From assembly GCF_017488845.2 (NCBI RefSeq), contig NZ_CP083374.1, forward strand, positions 529,501-593,500: a stretch of DNA of 64,000 nucleotides. The letters are read 5' to 3'. Under the pieces are notes generated by a model. That model searched no databases and was not told the DNA's origin. It was given only the letters and a program-made list of their open reading frames with translations. Every line of letters starts with the position of its first letter. Position 1 is the first letter of the stretch. The stretch is from Ensifer canadensis. GTDB lineage: Bacteria; Pseudomonadota; Alphaproteobacteria; Rhizobiales; Rhizobiaceae. The translations under genes and the position numbers were made by a program. Positions 35,967 through 45,762 of the stretch are shown here, in pieces.

Positions 35967-37145
35967 TCAGGGCCTGGTGATAAGCGCATGAACGTGGCGC
36001 GCGATCATCAACTCCTCATCCGTCGGCAAGACATAGAGCGCTACGCGGCTCGTCTGCGTCGATATACGGGTTTTACCCGCGTTGTTTGCTGCGTCATCAA
36101 GCTCAACCCCGAGCCAAGAAAGGCGCTCACTGATACGCGCGCGAATTGGCGCCGAATTCTCACCAACCCCGCCCGTGAAGACGAACGCGTCGAGACCTTC
36201 GAGGGCGGCGGCAAGCATGCCCACGCTGAGCGCGCAACGATGGACGAAATGATCGATCGCGAACGCGGCGCGCGGATCATCGCTAGCCAGAAGATCACGC
36301 ATATCGCCGGAGATGCCTGAAAGACCTTTGAGACCAGACGCACGGTAAAGAAGATCTGTAACCTCTCCCGTTGTCATTCCTTTCTGATCGATCAAGTAGA
36401 GCACGACGCCCGGATCCATCTGCCCTGGCCTGGTGCCCATCGGCACACCATCAAGTGCTGTAAAGCCCATCGTCGTCTCGACGCTGCGCCCTGCCTTCAT
36501 TGCGCACATGGAAGCGCCGCTGCCGAGATGAGCAACCACGACCCTTCCTTGGCCGACATCGGGCGCTAGGTTGCCGATCCGGTCTGCGATGTACTCGTAA
36601 GACAACCCGTGGAAGCCATATCTTCGTACACCTTCCTCGTAGAAAGCCATCGGCAAGGCGTAGCAGTCCGTATGAGGAGCATGGCCGCGGTGGAAAGCCG
36701 TGTCGAAACAGGCGACCTGCGGAACCAGCGGATTAATCTCCATGGCAAGCCGGATCGGCGCGAGGTTGTTCGGCTGGTGCAATGGCGCAAGTTCTTGGAA
36801 CGTGGCGAGCTTATCGAGGATGTCGTGATCGAGCAGGATCGGTTGCGCATAGTTGGGTCCGCCATGGACGACGCGGTGGCCAATCGCCCGTAGGACGAAA
36901 CCATCAAGTGACCGCAGCCAGTCACCTGCTTCAGCGATGGCAGCGGGCAGATCGCCCATCGCGGCCTGCTCGTAACTGCGATCGACGAGGACCTCGCCCG
37001 AAGCGGTCGCCGCACGCAAGCGGGGCCGCGCCCCGATCCCGTCGATCTGACCACGGATGCGCCGCTCCAACTCTTTGCCCACGATCTCGAAAATCTGGAA
37101 CTTGAGGCTGGATGAGCCGGCGTTGACGACAAGGATCGCGTCCAC
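35967..37145 (-). CDS. ackA: acetate kinase
   Basis: 392 residues (usual about 395-400). NAGSSSLKF at the N-terminus, RVVHGG, HLGSGAS and TGGVGENS near the ATP site are the family's landmarks. It interconverts acetyl phosphate and acetate with ATP/ADP. Starts with GTG at 37145, three bases after the phosphotransacetylase stop, so the pair is translationally linked. It gives the cell substrate-level ATP or acetyl phosphate as a signal under low oxygen. Confidence 0.95.
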   Translation of the reverse strand: MDAILVVNAGSSSLKFQIFEIVGKELERRIRGQIDGIGARPRLRAATASGEVLVDRSYEQAAMGDLPAAIAEAGDWLRSLDGFVLRAIGHRVVHGGPNYAQPILLDHDILDKLATFQELAPLHQPNNLAPIRLAMEINPLVPQVACFDTAFHRGHAPHTDCYALPMAFYEEGVRRYGFHGLSYEYIADRIGNLAPDVGQGRVVVAHLGSGASMCAMKAGRSVETTMGFTALDGVPMGTRPGQMDPGVVLYLIDQKGMTTGEVTDLLYRASGLKGLSGISGDMRDLLASDDPRAAFAIDHFVHRCALSVGMLAAALEGLDAFVFTGGVGENSAPIRARISERLSWLGVELDDAANNAGKTRISTQTSRVALYVLPTDEELMIARHVHALITRP

Positions 37146-37148
37146 GCT

Positions 37149-38105
37149 TCAAGCCGCCACTTGTGTAGAGCGACGGCGGGCCGTCGCATAAAGGGTTGCA
37201 ACTGCGCATGATGCCAGGCGACTGCGCACTGTGTCTGCCCGCGAGGTAAGAATAATGGGAACGCGCGCACCAAGCACGATCCCCGCGGCGTCCGCATGGG
37301 CCAGGAACGTCAGGTTCTTGGCAAGCATGTTGCCGGCTTCAAGATCTGGCACGACGATGATCTGCGCCCTGCCGGCTACGGGCGAGTTGAGCCCTTTGAT
37401 ACGGGCGGCCTCCGGGCTTATCGCGTTGTCGAACGCAAGCGGGCCGTCGAGCAGGCCGCCGGTGATCTGACCGCGCTCTGCCATCTTGCACAATGCCGCT
37501 GCATCAAGGGTCGAAGGGATCTTGGTCGTCACTGTCTCGACTGCTGACACGATCGCGACGCGGGGTTCGCCGAGGCCAATGGTGACCCAGAGGTCGATCG
37601 CGTTCTGCACGATGTCGCGCTTGACATCGAGGTCGGGAAAAATGTTGATCGCCGCATCGGTGATGAACAGCGTGTCCGCGTGACCAGGAACGTCCATCAC
37701 GAACACATGGCTGATGCGGCGTTCCGTTCTAAGACCGGTGGCAGAAGCGGTTACTTCCCGCATCAATTCGTCAGTGTGCAGGCTACCCTTCATCAAGAGC
37801 TCGCCTTTCCCCTCGCGAATGAGTGCCACGGCTTTCGCCGCTGCGGCGTGGCTGTGTGGCGCATCGATAATCTCGCATGCCTTGAGATCAAGTTCGGCCT
37901 CGGCTGCGACTTTGCGGAGCTTCGCCTCGGGCCCAATCAGAACCGGAACAATCAGCCGGTGCTGGGCTGCTTCCAAGGCACCACGCAGTGAGGTCTCGTC
38001 GCAGGGATGCGCTACGATGGTGATTGCGGGAGGAACCTCTTGTGCAGCCGCAATCAGGCGGTCGTATTTTGATGGCTCCAGAGTTGTCGCGCTAGAGAAA
38101 GCCAC
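37149..38105 (-). CDS. pta: phosphate acetyltransferase (Pta/Ptb family)
   Basis: 318 residues, short Pta/phosphate butyryltransferase class without the DRTGG domain. VPVLIGPEAKLR, ITDAAINIFPDL, GLGEPRVAIVSAVE and the C-terminal GLNSPVAGRAQIIVVPDLEAGN are characteristic. It interconverts acetyl-CoA and acetyl phosphate. Starts with GTG, GGAG seven bases upstream, ten bases after the DUF3141 gene. With ackA it forms a two-step route from acetyl-CoA to acetate. Confidence 0.93.
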   Translation of the reverse strand: MAFSSATTLEPSKYDRLIAAAQEVPPAITIVAHPCDETSLRGALEAAQHRLIVPVLIGPEAKLRKVAAEAELDLKACEIIDAPHSHAAAAKAVALIREGKGELLMKGSLHTDELMREVTASATGLRTERRISHVFVMDVPGHADTLFITDAAINIFPDLDVKRDIVQNAIDLWVTIGLGEPRVAIVSAVETVTTKIPSTLDAAALCKMAERGQITGGLLDGPLAFDNAISPEAARIKGLNSPVAGRAQIIVVPDLEAGNMLAKNLTFLAHADAAGIVLGARVPIILTSRADTVRSRLASCAVATLYATARRRSTQVAA

Positions 38106-38115
38106 TGATAATCTC

Positions 38116-40359
38116 CTACAATCTTGATCGCACGGCGCCGCGGTTGCGCGCGGCAGGTCTAACAGCCATCGGCGTCGGCTTGACGCCCACGCGCCCCTTA
38201 TCCAGGCTGAAAAGCTCGGTCACGTAGGCAAAGCGCTCCGCCGCAGCTTCCGTCAACGCGCCGGAGGCCTCGAGCACGCCCCGCAGGCTCTGCAAGGCGG
38301 CCTGACGCTGTTCAAGCTCGTTCGGCAGCATCGCTGGAATGGCTGCGAGCGCTGCCGCCTCATCGACAAGCAGGATGTAGTATTGATCCCGAACCAGCGC
38401 CTTGAACTCCGAAAGGTTCAGTTGCCGAGCATCTCGATGGCCACGCCGAAGCACGCGAATGGCCTGAAACCCGCGTTCGTCGGCCCCGCCACGGGCCATC
38501 CCCACGAACAGCAGCGATCGAACGAGAGCCTCCAGGAGACCGCCAACGGATATTCTTTCCTTCAACGCCGCAGTGCGAGCTTCGACAAGCGCGTTGATCA
38601 GCTTGCTCTTCGGCGCCTTACGTGGTGGCAGATTTGACTTTGGATCGACGCCAAGGGCGGCCTGAAGCGCAGACGAGCCATAGATCGCACCGAAGGTTTG
38701 CTCGGCCAGCCGTTCCGTCATTTTACGCCAGGACTCCAGCCCTTCGACGATTTGGCCGGAAACCTGCTCTTGGAGGGCGCTGAAGGGATTGTCCGTCCAT
38801 GTGGGGCGACGGTCGGCGCGAACGCGCTCTGCTGCCTGGGGAACCCAGTCGAGAAAAGGATTGGAGGGGCCGAAAATCTCGTAACCCAGGCGGAGGGGGT
38901 GAAGTCGTCGCATTGTCTCTGCCGATGAAGGGGTCACGGCAGCGCGCACCCAAGGTTGGGCAAACGCACGGTAAAGTGCAAGATTGACCTCCGAAAGCTG
39001 AGCCGCCGCCGCAAATCGCTTCTCATCGTCAAGATCGTTACCGCCGAGAGCACGAATATCGTCGAGGGTCCGTGCCTCGCAACGCATGATCCACTCCCCG
39101 GTGACCAGTTCCGGATGATCGAGCGCATCTGCTTTCGGCTCGAGAACCGCTTCATAAAGGCCAGGTGGCAGCACATCGATCAGATCGATGTTTGACGCGA
39201 ATTCATCATGCTCCTTACGAGCAACCCCGGCGGAGACAAAAATCCCCAGATGGCCGACGCTTTCGTGGACGACATAGACAATCGTCTGGCCAAGCGCGCG
39301 AATTTCATCGACGCTGTCGTAAATGTCGAGAATCCAGTCGAGGGCCTGCTGAGGCGGTGTTATGTTGTCCCCCTTGGAGCAGAAGACCACAATCGGCGAA
39401 CGGATCGTGCGAAGGTCGATGGCCATGCCATCAGATGTGCGGATCTCCCCTGCTGCGAGCTTGTTGCCGACGAACAGGTCATCGACGATGAACTGCATTT
39501 CATCCGCCGTCAGAGTGACGTGTCCACCCCACCAACGCTCAAAACCGAGATAGCGTTCGGCTTCCGTATCCACCTTTGCGTAGAGATTATACTGCTTGGT
39601 CCACAGAGTGTTGGCTGGGTTCTGGTTCTCGAAATTCTGGACAAGCCAGGCGCCGTCGAATTTTCCCGCGCCAAGATCGCTGACCAATGCTGTCAGCCAA
39701 CTTCCACCGAGAAGTCCTCCCGAATAACGCATCGGATTTTGCCCGTGGACACCCGCCCAGTAGGCAAGCGGTGAACCGGCGATGATAATAGGCCCGAAAA
39801 GCTCGGGCCTGAGCGCGGCCAGCATCATCACTGCCCATCCCGCTTGGCAGTTGCCGATGACGCAGGGCTTGCCATCCGCTTCTGGGTGGCGGGAAATGAC
39901 CGTCTCCAGGAACTGCGCTTCCGCGTACAGGACCTTCTCGATCGTCTGTCCGGGCACTGGTTCCGGCAGGAAACCGACAAAATAGCAGGTATGACCGGCC
40001 TTCATGGCCACGCCGATTTCGCTGTCGGCCTTGAAGCCACCGATGCCTGGCCCATGCCCTGCCCGTGGATCCACAACGATGAATGGACGCTTGAGAGGAT
40101 CTATCGTGCAGTCGGCGGGAGGTATGATGCGCACGAGAGCGTAGTTGACCGGCTCTTTCAGGGTCCTGCCGTCTAAGATGAGCTCGGCTTCATAGTCCAG
40201 CACATGAGGCGCGCTGCGTGCAGCGTGTTCCTCATATTGCTCGCCGCGCCTGCGCATTACATCAAGGAACAGGACCCACCGTTGCCACGCATCCACGGAG
40301 TACTCCGTCAATGCATTGCCAGGCATGGGTAAGGCCGGAAGACTGGAAAGCTTGGACAT
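38116..40359 (-). CDS. DUF3141 protein, PhaC-like alpha/beta-hydrolase
   Basis: 747 residues, cytoplasmic. The first 400 residues look like an alpha/beta-hydrolase related to polyhydroxyalkanoate synthase: the nucleophile elbow is GNCQAGW with Cys in place of Ser, the acid is in SKGDNITPP, and a His in SVGHLG. The rest is helical and specific to DUF3141. A polyester synthase or depolymerase role is possible but unproven. ATG 40359 follows GGAG; a GTG three codons upstream is an alternative. First gene of the pta-ackA-fabI operon and placed downstream of an FNR/FixK box. Confidence 0.82.
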   Translation of the reverse strand: MSKLSSLPALPMPGNALTEYSVDAWQRWVLFLDVMRRRGEQYEEHAARSAPHVLDYEAELILDGRTLKEPVNYALVRIIPPADCTIDPLKRPFIVVDPRAGHGPGIGGFKADSEIGVAMKAGHTCYFVGFLPEPVPGQTIEKVLYAEAQFLETVISRHPEADGKPCVIGNCQAGWAVMMLAALRPELFGPIIIAGSPLAYWAGVHGQNPMRYSGGLLGGSWLTALVSDLGAGKFDGAWLVQNFENQNPANTLWTKQYNLYAKVDTEAERYLGFERWWGGHVTLTADEMQFIVDDLFVGNKLAAGEIRTSDGMAIDLRTIRSPIVVFCSKGDNITPPQQALDWILDIYDSVDEIRALGQTIVYVVHESVGHLGIFVSAGVARKEHDEFASNIDLIDVLPPGLYEAVLEPKADALDHPELVTGEWIMRCEARTLDDIRALGGNDLDDEKRFAAAAQLSEVNLALYRAFAQPWVRAAVTPSSAETMRRLHPLRLGYEIFGPSNPFLDWVPQAAERVRADRRPTWTDNPFSALQEQVSGQIVEGLESWRKMTERLAEQTFGAIYGSSALQAALGVDPKSNLPPRKAPKSKLINALVEARTAALKERISVGGLLEALVRSLLFVGMARGGADERGFQAIRVLRRGHRDARQLNLSEFKALVRDQYYILLVDEAAALAAIPAMLPNELEQRQAALQSLRGVLEASGALTEAAAERFAYVTELFSLDKGRVGVKPTPMAVRPAARNRGAVRSRL

Positions 40360-40523
40360 CGCACCCACTCCGTTAGACGGTTCAAGGGATTAGTTCTTGA
40401 CGCTGCCAGTAACGACTGCCTGCCGTCGTGACCGAAGCCCTGCGGGGCTCACGCGCAAGGGCGAGGTTTTTGTGCAGTCAGAAGAAATTGCAGCATACCG
40501 CTCGATCGTGTCACTGGTGTAAC

Positions 40524-40565
40524 CTTATAGGGCCACCATCCGTTAGCAACGTTGATTTCGATCAA
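40524..40565 (-). promoter_or_regulatory. FNR/FixK-dependent promoter of the DUF3141-pta-ackA operon
   Basis: TTGATTTCGATCAA (40552-40565) is a perfect TTGAT-N4-ATCAA box. On the minus strand TATAAG (40529-40524) lies so that the box is centred at about -41.5 from the predicted start near 40517, the class II FNR geometry. The leader would be about 160 bases. Confidence 0.8.
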
Positions 40566-40614
40566 ACGGCCGCCTATGCGACAGACCGGAAGAACATCCT
40601 CGCGTTTCTGGCAA

Positions 40615-41574
40615 CTAATCCAGGACGACACTCCACTTGTCATCCGGATTGAAGCGGTCGATAAACGGCACGATCGCTTCGGTGCTCGTACCCAAATCCG
40701 CTTCATAGACAATGCCCTGTTGGTTGACGACGAAAGTCTTCACACCGGTTTCAGCATATTTCACCGGCCAGGCGATCAACCCGAAGCCTCCGATCATATT
40801 GTCATTGATGATGAAGTCGTATTTCCCGCCGGCAATATTATCGCCTTGTGACGTCAGAATGCGGAAGCGATAGCCGAAATAACCCTCTCCAGCCTTCGCC
40901 TTCTCCAGAGCTGCTTCGCTGATCTCGTCGCCGACCGGGCTCTCACCATCGCCCTGCTCGGCCGGCCAGTACAATCCATCGGTCTGGCCTGGGCTGCTGA
41001 TCAGCTTCTGGGCATATTCGAGCACGCCGTCGGCGTCGCGGTCCTGCGAGGCATAATCCTTCTGTGCTTCGACATAGGCGCGCACGGTCTCTATCGCCTC
41101 AAGTTCGTTCTCCCCGACGCGGCGGTTCACGATCTCCTCAAGCCCGACATAGGTGTCGAAAGCCCACTTGCCGTCCCGACCCTTTGTGATCGGAAACGGC
41201 AGCGGCCAGAGCCGATCACCGATTTCGAGAATCTTGCTTTCGCCGAGGTCGCGCACCACGACATTGCGTGCCACACCTTCGCGAATAAGCGCGAAGGTTT
41301 CCATCGTCCCTTCGCCCGTTTTCAGCTTTGCGGCGTCAAGGCCCAGAAGCTTTGCAAGACCATCGAGGTCGTTGGCGGCGAGCGCCGACTTGAACATTTC
41401 CACCGCCTTGGCCGGGTCGTCGAACAGCGGCGGATCCTCCGCCGCGGCATAGTTCTCGATGTCGCCGGCGTCTGGTACCGCCTGGGCACGGGCCCCGTCG
41501 ACAGCGAGCGGAAATGCAGCAACGGAGAAGGAAATGGCCGATGCCAGAAGAAGAGTCTGAGAAAGCTTGCTCAT
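40615..41574 (-). CDS. DUF2950 secreted protein
   Basis: 319 residues with a signal peptide (ending AQA) and the DUF2950 pattern: a helical N-terminal half (DDPAKAVEMFKSALAANDLDGL), GRDGKWAFDTYVGLEEI, YASQDRDADGVLEYAQK and a late GGFGLIAWPVKYAETGVKTFVV. Function is unknown. It follows a DUF3300 gene after 21 bases, a pairing found in other proteobacteria. Confidence 0.83.
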   Translation of the reverse strand: MSKLSQTLLLASAISFSVAAFPLAVDGARAQAVPDAGDIENYAAAEDPPLFDDPAKAVEMFKSALAANDLDGLAKLLGLDAAKLKTGEGTMETFALIREGVARNVVVRDLGESKILEIGDRLWPLPFPITKGRDGKWAFDTYVGLEEIVNRRVGENELEAIETVRAYVEAQKDYASQDRDADGVLEYAQKLISSPGQTDGLYWPAEQGDGESPVGDEISEAALEKAKAGEGYFGYRFRILTSQGDNIAGGKYDFIINDNMIGGFGLIAWPVKYAETGVKTFVVNQQGIVYEADLGTSTEAIVPFIDRFNPDDKWSVVLD

Positions 41575-41595
41575 GATCGTGCTCCTGTCGCTCCG

Positions 41596-42975
41596 TTAAC
41601 GCCTGCCACCGCCACGGCCGCCACCGCCACGGCCCCCGCCACCCGATGGCCTTCCACCGCCACTTCTCATCTGAGGCCGCCCGCCGCCGCGATGACCGCC
41701 GCCCATACTCTGTCCGCCACGCTTCGAAGAGGCGACCTCGCGACGACCCGAGTTGACGTTGCCGAGGCCGGACGGCTTCTTGGGCCGGTTCTGTGCCTTG
41801 GCGGCCATCTTCTTCTTGCCGGCGGGTCGGTTTGCCTGCGAGGGCTTGTTGCCTTTGGGCCTGTTCACGCTCGGCTTCGAGCCGCCTGGCCTGGCCTTCG
41901 CTACCGCCTGACCGCCGCCTGGGCGTGCCGCCGGTCGCTGCTGCGCCTTCAGCCCATCGAGCGTGCTCTTGCGCACGTCGTTGAGCTGACCGCCACCTGC
42001 ACCGCCCGGTCGCGCCTGCGGCCGGTCGCGATTGATCTCGGCGGCGCGGTTACGAATGTTGTTGTTGCCGTTGGCCTTGATGTTGTTCTTGATGTTGGTG
42101 CGATCAAACTTCTGCAACTGATTGCGGTCGAAGTTGATCTTGCTGCGATCGACATTCTTCCAGTCGACGTCGTTCCATTTCATCTTGCCGTCGAAGTCGA
42201 TGTTGTTGAAACAGTTATTGCAATCGACATCGATGTCGCCGCCCCAATTGCCACCCCAGACGCCCCAGTCATCCCAGTCGACGATGGCCGCGAAGGCCGC
42301 GCCGGTGACTGCTCCGGCGAAAAAGGCGGCGCCCGGGTACCAATAGGCAGGATAGGGATCGTCATAATAGCCGATCGGTACCGGCGCATAATCGGGCTGG
42401 TAGAGCATTTCCGGCGCATACTGCGGCACATAGATCGTTTCGGGATTTGCCGACTGGATGACGACGTTGTCACCCTCCTCGACGACTTTAATCTTGTCGT
42501 CGGTCTTGATTATATCCTTGGCAACGGCTTCGTCACGCAGCTGCTGTATCGCTATGAGAACATCTTTCTGTTGGTTGGCGATCGCCTCGCCGAAGCTTTG
42601 CGTCCACTCGAGGTCGGTGCTCATCATCTTGACGATCTCGGGATAGTTGAGCAGCGAAACGATGCTGCCGTCCCAGCTTTCCTTCGGCTTCAGATCGCGA
42701 TTTTTTGAACTCTCCTGAAGAAAACGTTCGGCCTCGACCACCTGCAAAGGATAGAGCGATGCAGCGGAGATGAGCGCGACCAACTCGTCGGGATAAAGCG
42801 CGATCCGGGCAACGAGGATCTCGAGCTCATCGTCGCTTAGCGGTTCTGGAGCCGCCTCCGCGGGCGTGGAAGGCGCTGTGGCGGTCTGCTGGGCCAGCAC
42901 AACCCCAGAGGGCACAAGCATCGACAAAACGATCACCGTCGCGCGGAAAAACGTAAACACCCGCTCAATCGCCAT
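41596..42975 (-). CDS. DUF3300 secreted protein with low-complexity tail
   Basis: 459 residues. A signal peptide is followed by the DUF3300 domain (ARIALYPDELVALISAASLYPLQVVEA, NYPEIVKMMSTDLEWTQSFGEAI, PETIYVPQYAPEMLYQPD). The C-terminal half is asparagine-rich, then Lys/Arg/Gly-rich, ending in Gly/Arg repeats; it is probably disordered. ATG 42975 has GGAGG five bases upstream. Function unknown; the basic tail could bind polyanions such as exopolysaccharide or nucleic acid. Confidence 0.83.
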   Translation of the reverse strand: MAIERVFTFFRATVIVLSMLVPSGVVLAQQTATAPSTPAEAAPEPLSDDELEILVARIALYPDELVALISAASLYPLQVVEAERFLQESSKNRDLKPKESWDGSIVSLLNYPEIVKMMSTDLEWTQSFGEAIANQQKDVLIAIQQLRDEAVAKDIIKTDDKIKVVEEGDNVVIQSANPETIYVPQYAPEMLYQPDYAPVPIGYYDDPYPAYWYPGAAFFAGAVTGAAFAAIVDWDDWGVWGGNWGGDIDVDCNNCFNNIDFDGKMKWNDVDWKNVDRSKINFDRNQLQKFDRTNIKNNIKANGNNNIRNRAAEINRDRPQARPGGAGGGQLNDVRKSTLDGLKAQQRPAARPGGGQAVAKARPGGSKPSVNRPKGNKPSQANRPAGKKKMAAKAQNRPKKPSGLGNVNSGRREVASSKRGGQSMGGGHRGGGRPQMRSGGGRPSGGGGRGGGGRGGGRR

Positions 42976-43737
42976 TTCTTCCTCCAAAAGAGGCTGGAAG
43001 GCCTCTTGCTCAAAACACTTGCGGGCGCAGGATCAACGCACCAGTTTCTGAACCGGGTCCCGATCGAGCACTTGAAGCTGTCGTCCCCATAACGGATGCT
43101 GTGGCGAGGCAATGTTGCGCGCACCCCAGAATCCGAACTTGATAGAGCGTTTCGACACTAGAGTAGACACGCGCCAATGAGCTCGTGTGCCATTTATATA
43201 GCTGCGATTTCTGTCGGCGTCCTTCGCCGTCATTACCAGAACAGTTGTCTGCCAAAGATAAAGGACAGGTATGTGAGCCTTGCGGTAGAATAAACTAGCA
43301 CAGAGATCAGAATAGTCCATTTTCAATTCATTGCGTTCAGTTTTTTCCACTCACTGGCTTTTGATTGCCGCCTAGCGTTCGCTGGTCCGTCCGAAGTAAG
43401 GACCGCAAAGACACCGCCACGCCATCTGCCAGGGCGGCCCCGATTGTTTTTGCTCCGGGGTCGTTTTGTGATGGCGAGCCTTGCCGGGCGAGCGACACAA
43501 CAATCGACCTCACCCCATTGATCGACTTCTTCTTGGCGTTCGAGCAACGCCGCAATACATTTCGCGGCTTCTCCGATGAAATTCGGCCTATTATTTGCGT
43601 AGCGCAGTTAACTTCCCTGAAAACTGTTGTGTAGATTTGCAAATACGGTACGAATGCACCCTGAAAATGTTGATTTGCGCATCATACAAATAAGTCTTAA
43701 CGTATTGTTCGAAACCTCAGTGTGGAGGAGGACGACT
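42976..43737. other. gene-poor stretch between DUF3300 and a small lipoprotein gene
   Basis: About 760 bases, partly more AT-rich than the neighbours (especially 43540-43740). Open frames on both strands lack a family, signal or ribosome binding site. It may hold a decayed gene or unlisted RNA; I cannot show either. Confidence 0.4.
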
Positions 43738-43899
43738 TTGCCTAATATCTCCCTGGTTATCGCAATGCTGGCGCTTATGGCGATCTCGGGCTGTGCAACG
43801 AGTGGAGGAGGCAATACCACCTACGCTCAATGGCAGGGTTCTTACCCCGATCCAAGCTTCGCCGCGATCCGGTCAGGCGGCGTCAATCCGGGGTATTAA
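43738..43899 (+). CDS. small lipoprotein, unknown
   Basis: 53 residues. TTG start at 43738 with GGAGGAGG six bases upstream. A lipoprotein signal (IAMLALMAISGC, lipobox ISGC) leads to a 34-residue mature part rich in Gly, Ser and Pro. No family recognised. It faces the SulP gene with a 33-base gap. Confidence 0.65.
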   Translation: MPNISLVIAMLALMAISGCATSGGGNTTYAQWQGSYPDPSFAAIRSGGVNPGY

Positions 43900-43932
43900 C
43901 GATGTCGTTGAAAGGCGAGGAGCCGTAGCCTT

Positions 43933-45654
43933 CTAGGCTGCGGTCTTGGCGTTGCCAGCTTCGAAAGCGGCGATCGCGTCCTCCAGGTCGTCGAAGATCA
44001 TGCCGTTGCCGATCTTGTCGATGACGCCCGAGCGCAGCAAGGTTTCTCGAGGTTCGCTATGGAGCTCGACAATGCCGAACTTCAAGCCGCGCCCCTCGAC
44101 GAAATCCCGTAGATCATCGAGCATCGCCGCTGCGGTGCTGTCGATCTGCGCTGCCGCGCCAGCATCAAAAATGAACCATCGCGTATCGGCAGGCAGGTTC
44201 TTGACGATCTCTTCCACGCGGCCGCGCACATGGTCGGCATTGAAAAACAACAGACTGCCTTGCAGAAGATAGATGGCAACGCCAGGGATCGGTCTTACGT
44301 CCTTGTAGCGATGCAGCTTGTAGAAGCCTTCGCGTCCGGGAATGCGGCCGAGAAGCGCATCGCGCGGCGTCAGCCCCTTCATCAGGATGTAGAGCAACGT
44401 CGCTCCGATAGCGAAAATCACGCCATGCAGCACCCCAAGGGTCAACACGCCGGTGATGCTGATGAGTGCGAAGACGAATTCGATCGGGCTGATGCGCCAC
44501 AATTCTCGCAGAGCGCGCAGATCGATAAGGCCGATGGCTGCAGACGCCAGGATGGCGCCGAGCGCGGGGGTCGGCAGCAAGGACAGAGCGCCGGTGAGAA
44601 ACAGCACCGTCAACGCCAGGGCGATAGCCGAGAAAATACCGGCCAGTTGAGTCTTGCCGCCCATGGAATCATTTATAGCCGTGCGCGAATCCGATGCTGT
44701 GACGGCAAAGCCCCCGAACAACCCGGAGGCGATGTTTGCTGCGCCGAAGCCCAGCAGTTCTCGGTTGGCGTCGACCGGATATTTGTTCTTCGCACCGAAG
44801 CTGCGAGCTGTCACGATGCCCGCGCCGAAACTGACGATCAACACGGCGACAGCGCCCAAGAAGAGATCACCGATCGAGACCCCGGTGGTGATAGGTAGCA
44901 TCGGCGTCGGCAGGCGCGACGGGATCTCACCGACCACACGAATGCCCGCGGCGGAAAAATTGAAGGCGGCCGACATGGCCGTTGCAATCGCCACGGCCAC
45001 CAGAGGTCCAGGAATGCCGGGTCGCCAGGTGTTGAGCAAACGCAGGAGGATGAAAAGGCCAACGCCGAGGGTGAGCGACGGCCAGTGGATCTGGTCGGCC
45101 TTGTCCAACAGTTCCATGATCGGTCGAAGCACGCCTTCGCTTTCGATCTTCACGCCCGTCAGGCGCCCGATCTGACCTATCAGGATCGATAGGGAAATAC
45201 CGGTCATGAAGCCGGTCAGGATCGGCCGCGATAAAAAGTTTGCTATGAAGCCCAGCCGTAGCGCGTAAGCGGCAAAGCACAACCCGCCGACGATGACAGC
45301 GATTGCTGCGGTCGCGACGAGCCGATCTTCTGCGGTCGGAAGATTGAGCGACAATAGCACGGCGGCCAGCACCGTAACCGTTCCGGCGTCTGGGCCGACG
45401 ATGAGTTGTCGCGAAGATCCGAGGAGAGCGTAGCCCAGAAGCGGCAATATGCTGGAATAAAGGCCCACCTCCGGCGGCAACCCGGCAATGGCCGGATAGG
45501 CGATGGCGCTCGGCAACCCGACCGCTGCAATCGCTAGACCCGACGTCAGATCATAGCGAAGCCACTCGGCGCGGTACTCTTTCAAACTCGCGATTAACGG
45601 CAAGGTCGGCATGGCCCAATTATACCTCATGATCGGATCTTCGCCATCGCTCAT
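43933..45654 (-). CDS. SulP-family anion transporter with STAS domain
   Basis: About 573 residues. It has 10-14 membrane helices with the sulfate transporter signature region (LASGLAIAAVGLPSAIAYPAIAGL-like start, AVTASDSRTAINDSMGGKTQLAG), and a C-terminal cytoplasmic STAS domain (FIFDAGAAAQIDSTAAAMLDDL). It probably moves sulfate, bicarbonate or another anion. A start at 45654 (AGGGG nine bases upstream) is preferred to the GTG-initiated longer frame. Sulfate uptake is attractive given the two sulfatases at 28-35 kb, but this is inference. Confidence 0.87.
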   Translation of the reverse strand: MSDGEDPIMRYNWAMPTLPLIASLKEYRAEWLRYDLTSGLAIAAVGLPSAIAYPAIAGLPPEVGLYSSILPLLGYALLGSSRQLIVGPDAGTVTVLAAVLLSLNLPTAEDRLVATAAIAVIVGGLCFAAYALRLGFIANFLSRPILTGFMTGISLSILIGQIGRLTGVKIESEGVLRPIMELLDKADQIHWPSLTLGVGLFILLRLLNTWRPGIPGPLVAVAIATAMSAAFNFSAAGIRVVGEIPSRLPTPMLPITTGVSIGDLFLGAVAVLIVSFGAGIVTARSFGAKNKYPVDANRELLGFGAANIASGLFGGFAVTASDSRTAINDSMGGKTQLAGIFSAIALALTVLFLTGALSLLPTPALGAILASAAIGLIDLRALRELWRISPIEFVFALISITGVLTLGVLHGVIFAIGATLLYILMKGLTPRDALLGRIPGREGFYKLHRYKDVRPIPGVAIYLLQGSLLFFNADHVRGRVEEIVKNLPADTRWFIFDAGAAAQIDSTAAAMLDDLRDFVEGRGLKFGIVELHSEPRETLLRSGVIDKIGNGMIFDDLEDAIAAFEAGNAKTAA

Positions 45655-45739
45655 GGCAGGATCCCCTACAGCAACCATCGGAAGGGACCCGGTGGATCGC
45701 CCAACCCGCTGGTCGTCACGTCACAGGCAATTGATTTGA

Positions 45740-45762
45740 TCAACCGATACCTGTCCGGTTGA
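45740..45762. promoter_or_regulatory. inverted repeat between SulP and molybdenum hydroxylase genes
   Basis: TCAACCG (45740-45746) and CGGTTGA (45756-45762) form a 7-9-7 dyad in the divergent promoter region. No regulator gene lies alongside. It may be an operator; its owner is unknown. Confidence 0.4.

Noticed and set aside
41692..42708. 338-codon plus-strand frame opposite DUF3300
   Set aside because: It is a shadow created by the biased, repetitive composition of the DUF3300 gene.
43337..43642. 101-codon minus-strand frame as a possible transposase remnant
   Set aside because: No catalytic motif, terminal repeats or target duplication could be seen.
45732..45744. TTGATTTGATCAA as an FNR box between SulP and the molybdenum hydroxylase
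   Set aside because: The spacer is three bases, not four, so the half-sites are out of register for FNR/FixK.
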